64,000 bases of DNA from Tupaia tana (Eukaryota; Chordata; Mammalia; Scandentia; Tupaiidae): positions 188,329,639 through 188,393,638 of the forward strand of contig JAKSZU010000003.1 of assembly GCA_026018925.1 (NCBI GenBank), given 5' to 3'. This document shows positions 56,165 to 64,000 of this stretch, piece after piece (position 1 is the stretch's first letter; every line of letters starts with the position of its first letter). The notes beneath the pieces are model-generated. The model was not told the DNA's origin and did not search any database. It saw only the letters and a program-made list of their open reading frames with translations. The position numbers and the translations under genes are program-made.

Positions 56165-56690
56165 TGAGCCAGCAGGTGGTGTGGAGGTTAAGGTATTGAA
56201 TCCCACATGGCTGACTTAACCATGGCTGGTTCAAGTCTCAGACCCAGCGGCTTGAAAAAGATGCATGTGTGGTAGGTGAGGGGGCAGCAGGTGGTGTAGT
56301 GATTAAGGCAATTAGACTCCCACATGGCCAACCATGGTTCAGGTCCTGGACCCAGGGGCTTGAAACTCACACAAGGCACATGCACAAGCCTGCCCAAGAT
56401 CCTGAGAAGATAACGGGGTGTGGGCATCCCCCAGATAGTGATTTCTCACTTCCTCTCTGTCTCTTCAGTGGGTGCATGCACCCTATAGCAAAAATTTCTC
56501 TTAAAAAAAAAAAAGCAAAACATGTCGGCTCCAAATCTCAAGAGGAAAATGGAGAAGGGATTGCAGCATGACCATATTCTTCTGTGTGTGGAGAGTGGGG
56601 GGAGTGATTTCTCATTTTCCTCTACCCCTCTCTCGCTCTCCATCTCTCTCTGGCAAGAATATGCACCCTATAGCAAAACTAAAAAAAATA
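56165..56690 (+). repeat. Old SINE split by another SINE of the same lineage
   Basis: The head half (56165-56275: 'gccagcaggtggtgtggagg', 'tggttcaagtctcagaccca') and tail half (56520-56690: 'aaatctcaagaggaaaatgg', 'caccctatagcaaaa') read as one SINE interrupted by 56276-56519. The inner copy has its own head, 'ccaaccatggttcaggtcct', and A-tail. An alternative is two adjacent elements, the second 5'-truncated. Confidence 0.7.
56276..56519 (+). repeat. Older family 1-related SINE, apparently nested
   Basis: Full order: 'gggcagcaggtggtgtagtg', 'cacatggccaaccatggttc', 'caagatcctgagaagataac', 'gcaccctatagcaaaaattt' and an A12 tail. Confidence 0.8.
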
Positions 56691-56699
56691 AAGGAAGAA

Positions 56700-58045
56700 A
56701 AAAAGATTGTTGGAGAGGATTAAAAACAAAGAAACAGGCAAACAAAAGAACACAAGAAATAAGTATATGTTCTCTACACAAAATACACTTTAAAAATAAA
56801 GACTCATGTAGGTTAAAAGTAAAGAGAGAAAGAAATACTATGTTAACACTAAATAAAAGTAAGCTGAAGTGCCTATAATAGTATTAATTTCAGACAAGCA
56901 CACTTTAGAACAAGGAAAATTACCACGCATAAAAAGGGGGTATTTCCTTGTATCTTACAACCTTTTTAATCTTGTTTATTAGTTCCAAGAGTTTTTGGTC
57001 AATTATTTAGGATTTTCTACATAGACAATTATGTCATTTGTAACAAAAGTCAACTGATTTCTTATATACTAGCAAAAAAAATTAAATCTGCAGATTAAAA
57101 ACTTTAACATTTTGAATAGCAAACAAAAAATTAAATACTTAGGTGTAAATGTAACAATCTAACAATATACGTATAGATCTGTATGTGGAAAACTGCAATT
57201 CTCTTATGAAAGAAAGAAAGATCTATGTAACTGGAGAGGTATTTCCAGTTCATGGATTGGAAGGCTCAGTATTGTGTAGATATCAATTCTCCTCAAATTA
57301 ATTTGCATTTATAGATTCCATATATTTCCCATCCAAATCCCAGGAAGCTAACTTACAAAAATCATCAAGCTTATTCTAAAGCTTACATGGAATGGCCACA
57401 GATCTAGAAGACAACACAATACTGAAGGAGGAGGACAAAGTTGGAGAACTAATACTATCCATTTTTAAGTTTACTACAAAGTTAAAGTAATCAAGACAGC
57501 AAATATTAGGAAAAGAATGCACACAAATGTCAATGAAATAGAATAGAAACCCTAGAAATAGGCTCACACTGATCTAACTGACTGAATTCTGGCAATAAAA
57601 CAGAGAGAATACAAGAAAGTATAGTCTTAAGCAGCAAATGGTACTTGAACAACTAGACATCCATTTAATAAAAAAATAGACAGAATGTAGATACAGGATA
57701 TGGATGATATCTTCCATAAAAATTAACTCAAAATAGATCATACACATTAAGTACCAAACATTAAACTATAAAACTTCTAGAAGAAAACATAATAGAAAAT
57801 CCCAGATGTCTTTGATTTGATAATGAGTTCTTAGATGTAACACCAAAATCCATCAATGATAGCAATTGATAGGTTGGAATTAGTTTATATGGTATTAATA
57901 TTGGTTCACTAATTGTGACAAATATACCATACTAACTTAAGATTAATAGGGGAAGTTAGGTGCAGAATTTATAGGAACTCTCTGGAATGTCTTTGCAATT
58001 GTTCTGTAAATCTAAACCTATTCTAAAATTTAAAAGTTTATTGAA
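56700..58045 (+). mobile_element. Old L1 with deletion and internal inversion
   Basis: 56755-56945 is sense ORF2 endonuclease sequence ('aatttcagacaagcacactt'). 56946-57047 is antisense ORF2 RT sequence ('tttaggattttctacataga'). 57048-57870 is sense ORF2 again ('ttcatggattggaaggctca', 'ttacatggaatggccacaga'). 57885-58045 is a 3' UTR ('ggaactctctggaatgtctt', 'ttctgtaaatctaaacctat'). All of it is strongly decayed. Confidence 0.82.
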
Positions 58046-58182
58046 ATAAAAACAATGGTGTATTTTAAAATAAAAAGCAACTTAAATGTATTTAATATTA
58101 TCTACACTGTATGGATAAGGAAATCAAGACCAGTAACAGTAAGTAACACAGTGTATGTACATGTTAAAGTACTCTTTCTCTT

Positions 58183-58456
58183 GGGACCAGCAGTTAGCGT
58201 AATGGCTATGTCGCTGGACTCCCACGTAGTCGACCGCGGTTCGAGTCCCGGACCCGGCGGCTTAAACTCACGCCGGGCGCGTGTGCGTGCGTGCCCAAGA
58301 TCCCGAGAGGAGAATGGAGGAGAAGGGATTGCGGCGTGGCCATCCCCCCTGGGGGGTGATTTCCTGCTTTCTATCTCTCTGTCTCTCTCTGTCTGTCTGG
58401 CGAGCGCACGCGCCCTATAGCAAAAACCTCTCCAAAAAAAAGAAAAAAAAAAAAAA
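58183..58456 (+). mobile_element. Young family 1 SINE (subfamily A), best reference copy
   Basis: Full-length and CpG-rich: GGGACCAGCAGTTAGCGTAA, A box TAGCGTAATGG, B box GGTTCGAGTCC, CCCCCCTGGGGGG (58346-58358), CT-rich part, 'ccctatagcaaaaacctctc' end and an A-rich tail. A perfect 17-bp duplication, aaagtactctttctctt, is at 58166-58182 and 58457-58473. Both pol III promoter boxes look intact. Confidence 0.98.
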
Positions 58457-58509
58457 AAAGTACTCTTTCTCTTGTCTTCACAGGAATGTTTCTAACAGTC
58501 AGTGGAAAG

Positions 58510-58545
58510 TATACTGCAGTATATTAGTAAATATACTGCAGTATA
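58510..58545. repeat. Two copies of the palindrome TATACTGCAGTATA
   Basis: Perfect 14-bp palindromes at 58510-58523 and 58532-58545, 22 bp apart. A third copy is at 60512-60525. Confidence 0.97.
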
Positions 58546-58559
58546 CTGGTAAATACCAA

Positions 58560-58940
58560 ATGCTATCTAATGGTGGGGGAAGGCTCAAAGGGGAGGTTGG
58601 GACACCTTGATCTGTAGTGTTTACTGATTTCCATGGTAACATGGACTTCAAAGTGCTGAAATAATGTGACTGACCATGGAGCTGGGAAAAAGATCTGTAC
58701 CATCAGCTTTTTCATTGGATGCTGCAAACTTGCTCTCACTATTTCACAAGAGCAGATTATTAAATTTTCAGGAATTGAGTGAACTGGTTGTTAAATATGA
58801 GTAGTTTGAAATTGACCCCAGGGGGAGCAGTGACATCATAGAAATAAGCAAATACTACAAATAAGAGTTTCTTTCTTTCCTTTTCCCTTTCCTTTCCTTT
58901 ATTGAAAGCAATTTTATTGGCCAATACCAATAAAACACCA
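58560..58940. other. Intron, pyrimidine repeat only
   Basis: 58867-58900 is a TTTCC-like pyrimidine run. Nothing else recognised. Confidence 0.45.
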
Positions 58941-58944
58941 GAGC

Positions 58945-59044
58945 CCCAACTCAATGGTTGTCTATGTCACTAAGAGACTGAGTGACTTTGGACAAGTCAC
59001 ACAATGTGAGTTTCAGTTTATTCACCTATAAACAATGGAATTGG
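58945..59044 (+). repeat. MIR relic fragment
   Basis: 'gactttggacaagtcacaca' and 'cagtttattcacctataaac' are the MIR core and 3' part; interrupted downstream by a SINE. Confidence 0.75.
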
Positions 59045-59310
59045 GGGACCAGCAGTTGGCGTAATGGCTATGTCGCTGGACTCCCACGTCCAGAACCACG
59101 GTTCGAGTCCTGAACCCGGTGGCTTAAAAAACTCACGCCGGGCGCGTGTACATGCATGCCCAAGATCCCGAGAGGAGAATGGAGAAGGGATTGCGGTGTG
59201 GCCATCCCCCCTGGGGGGGTGATTTCTCGCTTTCTATCTCTCTGTCTCTCTCTGTCTGTCTGGTGAGCGCATGCGCCCTATAGCAAAAACTGCTCCCCCC
59301 CAAAAAAAAA
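59045..59310 (+). mobile_element. Young family 1 SINE (subfamily A)
   Basis: Full-length with a small head-region rearrangement ('cccacgtccagaaccacgg'). B box GGTTCGAGTCC, palindrome with one extra G. The duplication aatggaattgg is at 59034-59044 and 59311-59321. Confidence 0.94.
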
Positions 59311-59321
59311 AATGGAATTGG

Positions 59322-59530
59322 AGGAGCAGCTGTGGTGGTGCAGTGGTAGAGCAACCCTTTCCAATGCTAGAACATCCAGCCCAATTCCTGGTCAAGCTGT
59401 ATATAGCAGGTACATATTGGTCGAATTGTACATACCACACACATGTGCCTGTGATTCTGGCTGGCTGAAAGGCTGGGGTGGGGGAGGGTTGTGGTGTGAG
59501 ACCCTTTGGGGATGCTCCTCAAGACTAAAA
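59322..59530 (+). repeat. Old SINE, family 2 type
   Basis: 'gagcagctgtggtggtgcag', 'gtgattctggctggctgaaa' and 'gtggtgtgagaccctttggg'. The architecture resembles 54148-54395. It directly abuts the SINE before it. Confidence 0.5.
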
Positions 59531-60055
59531 TTCAAACCTGGACAGAAATCCGCTTTAAGTCACTGCTTTACATTGGAAATAGCAGATTTCAAACAAGGGA
59601 GGGAATTTCATCAGAGAAACACCTCACTCCTGAGATGTGAGTGTGGGCTTCTCAATCACACAAGACCTGAACTTTCTAAACAAGCATCTCTGCCCTCAGC
59701 TAGGAGTTCTCACCCACAGGGTTAGTTACAGAGCCCCTCAATGGGTTCATCTTACCACGTGGATAGATATTTAGCATGACACCATCAGAGCCTTAAAAAA
59801 AAAAAAAACTATTAATTTTGATTAAGAAGGGCTATGGATGAATGAGAAGGAAAACCCATTAATGTGATGCACAGAGGCAGGTTTGGGACCTCCTGTCAAT
59901 AAAGCCATGTTTCAAGGAACTGCAGGAATCATGGTCTGAGACCTCTAAACCCTCCTTAAGGGTGCTGCGTACTACTGCTACTTGGATTCAGCTACGCTCT
60001 AGATCCTCACTGAGGTAATTTAGAAACAGAATTTTCAATGTTCAGATTCTATCCA
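59531..60055. other. Intron, no recognised element
   Basis: Nothing recognised. Confidence 0.45.
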
Positions 60056-60059
60056 AGGC

Positions 60060-60240
60060 ATTCCCAGATCAAACAATCTCAAGATCACAGAGTTAGACTG
60101 TCCAATTTATCTGTCATATTTTGTGGGTAGGGAAACAGGCCCAGAGAAGAGAAGCAATATGCCCAAGGCCACTGGCTAAGGCAGAACTTTATTACAGTCT
60201 GGCCGCTGGTTACTAACCTGGTGTTCTTTCTGCTGCAGCA
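60060..60240 (+). repeat. MIR relic
   Basis: 'gggaaacaggcccagagaag', 'agaagcaatatgcccaaggc' and 'cactggctaaggcagaac' follow MIR. Confidence 0.7.
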
Positions 60241-60508
60241 ATGCATCAACTAGATGTTGTGAAGAATAAAACACAGGTAGAATGAATCAGTGCATACAGA
60301 AAGGAGGCCCAGGGAAAGGTTGGTCCAGTAAAAAGTCTGTTAGAAAATGTATCCTGTGGCCATAGATATGTAGACGATCTCCCAACCTCCCTGGAACTGT
60401 TTTCTTGATACAACTGATTAAGTCAGCCAAAGAAATTATGGGTGATTAGGTGAAACCATAAATTAACATAACTCTTGGAAGCCCTGTAGGACCACTCAAC
60501 CAAGTAGT

Positions 60509-60528
60509 AGTTATACTGCAGTATAACT
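60509..60528. repeat. 20-bp perfect palindrome
   Basis: AGTTATACTGCAGTATAACT is its own reverse complement and contains the same 14-bp core as 58510-58545. Confidence 0.97.
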
Positions 60529-60529
60529 G

Positions 60530-60885
60530 AGAAATGCTATATCTATAGTAGATGCCAGGTTAATAGGAAAGAAAATGATTAACTTTGTTGGAAGGAGACA
60601 AGGAAAATGAGCTGAAGCTGAATCTTGAAAGAAAAAGAAGAAAAGAAAAAAATGTGTTATTTCAGGAAAAAGTAAAACATTCTTAACCAAAAGTACAGAG
60701 CTGTGCAAACATACCATGTCGTGGTAGTAAAATTGAGGATCTAGGTAATAAATGTGTGTTCTGTGTGGGTATGTCCAAGGTTTGCCAATGAGCATACCTG
60801 TTGGGCTTAAGAAGTGATTCAAAGAGAAGCTCAGTGGGACAAGCACTTGAGAAGACAAGGAAGTGGTCATCTTGTGGGGTAGAAA
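60530..60885. other. Intron, no recognised element
   Basis: Nothing recognised. Confidence 0.45.
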
Positions 60886-60889
60886 GGGA

Positions 60890-61115
60890 TGTGGGCCCAA
60901 TTGCTGTAATGTAGCAGTAATGCAAATGCCTTGTAAAGTTGGAGGCCATATGGCCTACCATGAACGTGAAACCCTGGGTCAGCCTGGGTACATGCCAAGT
61001 ACACAGGTTCCCAATATTCTGAGAAAATGGAGGGCTGGCAAAAGCGAATGAACAAGACCTTGGGTACTCTTTCCCTTTCTTTCATATGTGTGTATGTGCT
61101 CTCTCTTATTATTAG
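60890..61115 (+). repeat. Possible old SINE
   Basis: 'ctgtaatgtagcagtaatgc', 'ggaggccatatggcctacca', 'gtacatgccaagtacacagg' and a pyrimidine-rich end suggest a decayed SINE. I cannot decide between family 1 and family 2. Confidence 0.35.
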
Positions 61116-61361
61116 GGAAAGAGAGATTGATTGATTAATCTGTGAGAAAATCTCAGAGCTAGTGAGAGGGTCAGCTAGGGATAATTCTGAGTAAGAGGCA
61201 GAAGAGTAGATGTTTTCCTGAGGTAACACAGGTCATGGGGGGCTTTTGAACAATTAAGTGCCCCAATTTCTTGCTTTATGAGAATGATACAGTCAAAAAT
61301 GGTAGAAGAAGAAACCCGTAGTAAGTAGAGAGAAGGTGGAGATACTCACCAGAAAACCTTT

Positions 61362-61625
61362 TTTTTTTTTTGGAGAGATTTTCGCTAGAGGGCGCGTGCA
61401 CTCGCCAGACAGACAGAGAGAGACATTAGAGACAGAAAGCGAGAAATCACCCCCCAGGGGGGATGGTCACACCGCAATCCCTTCTCCTCCATTCTCCTCT
61501 CGGGATCTTGGGCACGCACGCACACGCGCCCGGCGTGAGTTGTAAGCCACCGGGTCCGAGACGCGAACCGCGGTCGACTACGTGGGAGTCCAGCGACATA
61601 GCCATTACGCTAACTGCTGGTTCCC
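61362..61625 (-). mobile_element. Young family 1 SINE (subfamily B)
   Basis: Full-length on the minus strand: GGGAACCAGCAGTTAGCG, GGTTCGCGTCT at the B-box position, GGCTTACAACTC, intact CCCCCCTGGGGGG. A perfect 14-bp duplication, accagaaaaccttt, is at 61348-61361 and 61626-61639. Confidence 0.97.
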
Positions 61626-61639
61626 ACCAGAAAACCTTT

Positions 61640-62225
61640 CAAGAGGGAACTCAAAGAGGAGCTCAGTGGATCACCACATGACCAAAGCCAATTAAGTGTG
61701 GCCCACGTGGCTTCCACTCACTGTGGTCCCCTACTGTTCACTCTGCCCCACTTCCAGTATGAGTCATTTCCAAATAAACACAGACAACTGTGAGGATCAT
61801 ACAGAGCTCAGGGACTATCCTCAGAGGTTCCCACAGGACTCTGCCTTGGATGGAAATGCTACTAATTGTTTGCTGAAATAATTTAATATTTAATAATTCA
61901 ATCATAAACCACAAGCATAAAAGAAACAAAAAATACATGACTAAATCTTGGAGAACTCAGTCACTACTATTGAATAAATTGCAATAATATTTGTTCCAAG
62001 ATTTTTACTTTCTATGGGATACTGCATAGTTCTAAACAAAAACATAGACATTGAATTCTCTGTCTTAAGAGAGTTCCTGATGCTTCAAAGTAATCCTTGA
62101 TTGGATAACTTTAACCAGACAAAGTGTCTTCACCAGTGTGCCAACTGGCAAAATAAATTCATTCTAAAATTTTTAGATGGACAAAGTGAATCTTATCAGT
62201 GCCTGCTCAGCCACCTGTAAAATAG
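61640..62225. other. Intron, no recognised element
   Basis: Nothing recognised. Confidence 0.45.
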
Positions 62226-62229
62226 AATG

Positions 62230-62580
62230 ATGATGATAATAATAGCAGTGGCCAGCATTTAGTTAGTTCTTTACTCTGTGCCAGATATAGTTTAAACTAC
62301 TTCACACATAGTAACTTATTTGGTTCTTGAAGTTAGGAAGGTAATATCCTCAGTTTATAGATTAAGAGAATATTGGTTTGTCAGAAAAGTCGTGAAATGT
62401 TTTTCTATGCACTTTTGCATAGAAAATGCATAGAAAAAAAACGTCATGACTTTTCTGACAAGTCAATATTTTAGAAAAATCAAATTTCCTTGCACAAGAT
62501 AATTTATCTAATGAGCAGTGGAGGCATGATTTGAGCCAAGGAGATGCAGCGTTGTATCCTTAACCGCTATACTGGGTTCT
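62230..62580 (+). repeat. MIR relic interrupted by a mariner MITE
   Basis: 'gtggccagcatttagttagt', 'ctctgtgccagatatagttt' and 'cagtttatagattaagagaa' give the MIR order up to 62370. 62469-62580 ('catgatttgagccaaggag') resumes after the 94-bp insert. Confidence 0.82.
62373..62466. mobile_element. 94-bp palindromic mariner-like MITE inside a MIR
   Basis: Inverted ends ttggtttgtcagaaaagtcg and gacttttctgacaagtcaa, TA on both sides (62371-62372, 62467-62468), and an internal hairpin around 'ctatgcacttttgcatag'. Same end type as 54472-54539. Confidence 0.9.
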
Positions 62581-62589
62581 CGGTTCTAT

Positions 62590-63525
62590 GCTAGGTAAGT
62601 AAGACATACAAAAGTAGATGACAGCGTCCCTAATACTCTTTTCTTTGAACACACACACACATTACTAGCTGAGATACTCAAGTAAATTTAATCAGGAAGT
62701 TCCCTCCAGTTCCAAACTTCCTGTTTGTTCTGAACCTCCAATGTCAACGAGAGTCAGAATTCTACTTCTGATCTGGTCAGCAATAACGTGGCTTCTTCAC
62801 AGGTATGTAAACTTGGGTTTCCTCTCAACTAGATTGGTCTCTGTTCTCTCCTTCTCTCCTCCCCTTTATCATGTCATAGTGACTTTACCCCACACAGTTG
62901 TCAGCAGATAATACTGCATAAAATCCATTTGGGGTAAAGACGGTCTCTCCCTTAAGTATATCTGGACCCACAAAACAGTGAGTACTCCTGAAAAACCCAT
63001 GGTAACGTTTACCATTCCTTTATTAGGGGTCAAGATTTTCCATATACAACATGGTAGGGAAACAGAATGTGTCTCATTACTAAACGACATATATCCAAAT
63101 TCATCTTCTTTGCTGAAACAGGTCACACAGGGGTTGGGGTGGGAAGCTTCTGAAGTGATTGGGTGCAAAGGGAACTTCACATGGATGTCCCGGCACCAAA
63201 GTCAGACTTTGCAGCTTTCCAATGTAAGCAGGCCTGCCAGGTCTTCTAGCCCATTGGTTACTGTCATACAAACTTATAAGTACTTTCTGGTCTTGTCACA
63301 GTGTCCCAAAGTGCCCAGAGCACTAGAACGTTGCCAAAGGAAAGCTCGCCTCTCTGAAATTGCCCAGTCTGACATCAGATCCCTGTCTTAGATGGGCCTC
63401 TAACCTGCACATGGGAGACAGACACACATATACAGGAACCTGTTTGGGAGGGAACTGGTTCACCCCAAACAGGGATGTTACTGCACTGTGGTGTGTCTGT
63501 ACCTCTTCGGACACTGGCTGAGTCC
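62590..63525. other. Intron, no recognised element
   Basis: A 137-codon open frame at 62978-63391 has no recognisable family and no splice or promoter context. Otherwise unrecognised. Confidence 0.45.
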
Positions 63526-63529
63526 CAAA

Positions 63530-63745
63530 ACAACCTCCAGAGGCATTCTTACGTCCACTAGCTCATTTAACTCTTATAATTTAAGTAAAGCCCATAGGTC
63601 TTATTTAATAAGATCTTATTTAATATTTATTACTAGTGTCACTTTGCAGATGAGGAAACTGACTCAGAGAAATGAGGTTTGACATTTGCCTAGGGCTACA
63701 CAGCTAGTAAGTTGCAATACTGGAACTTGAACCTATGTCTCCTAT
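63530..63745 (+). repeat. MIR relic
   Basis: 'ctagctcatttaactcttat', 'tttgcagatgaggaaactga' and 'ctacacagctagtaagttgc' follow MIR; one of the clearest copies here. Confidence 0.9.
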
Positions 63746-63749
63746 ATTA

Positions 63750-64000
63750 GTTTACTAGAGCCTCCAAAAAAAAAACCAGACTGGGTAACTTAAATAGCAG
63801 AAATTTATTGTCTCAAAGTTGTAAAGGGTAGAAATCCAAGATCATGGTGCTGTCAGGGTTGGCTTCTTTTGAGGCCTCATTCCATGGCTTACAGATGGTC
63901 ATCTTCTCTAGGTCCTCACATGATCTTCCCTCTGCGCTTTTCTGGGCCCTTGTCTCCTCTTCTTATAAAAACATCAATCAGATTGGATCATGGCCCACCC
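63750..64000 (+). repeat. Ancient interspersed repeat, family not named
   Basis: 'ttagtttactagagcctcc', 'agactgggtaacttaaatag', 'cagaaatttattgtctcaaa' and 'cctcacatgatcttccctct' follow the order of a repeat common in mammalian genomes. I recognise the order but cannot name the family. It continues past the window end. Confidence 0.7.

Noticed and set aside
58183-58256. tRNA gene
   Set aside because: The A and B boxes look like a tRNA, but the same sequence recurs as the head of a dispersed SINE with a long body and A-tail, and the stems do not pair well.
62978-63391. 137-codon open frame as a new gene
   Set aside because: No family resemblance and no gene context; it lies within a large intron on the strand opposite PRKCE.

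Overview
This is 64 kb of nuclear DNA from a placental mammal. Three coding exons are recognisable. They lie on the minus strand and encode consecutive pieces of the kinase domain of protein kinase C epsilon (PRKCE). The best evidence is that the three translations match the PKC-epsilon catalytic domain almost residue for residue and are bounded by canonical AG and GT splice sites in compatible phases. The order on the minus strand is: exon A (19755-19617; catalytic loop, DFG, activation loop, APE), exon B (13410-13222; F to G helices) and exon C (1935-1789; end of the C lobe and start of the C-terminal tail). The final coding exon (turn motif, hydrophobic motif, stop) lies beyond base 1, and the exon encoding the N-lobe and hinge lies beyond base 64000.

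Everything else is intron: part of the last intron (1-1788), two complete introns (1936-13221 and 13411-19616), and at least 44 kb of the intron upstream of exon A (19756-64000). This sequence is layered with transposable elements. The oldest layer is MIR and L2 relics plus three MER20-like hAT relics. Above it are mariner-type miniature elements and several L1 copies: a long, broken L1 at 4.26-10.2 kb; a younger 5'-truncated copy at 34.05-35.54 kb with a 400-codon open remnant; and antisense or rearranged copies at 24.5-26.9, 43.6-44.7 and 56.7-58.0 kb.

The youngest layer is a CpG-rich, tRNA-derived SINE family of about 265 bp. Many copies have perfect or near-perfect target-site duplications. 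It splits into two subfamilies, and a group of older, diverged relatives is also present. A second, unrelated-looking old SINE family is also visible. No Alu, rodent B1/B2, Can-SINE or ruminant BovA/BovB sequence was seen, so a simian primate, mouse or rat, cat or dog, or ruminant is unlikely. I cannot assign the order or species from sequence alone.

No operon, RNA gene, CRISPR array or novel protein-coding system is present. The most interesting signals are in the repeats: two SINEs of different subfamilies inserted independently at the same base of two copies of one mariner element; a perfect 14-bp palindrome occurring three times within 2 kb; an unusual number of long G/C homopolymers, one of them 28 bases from a PRKCE splice donor; and an L1 with an internal inversion.
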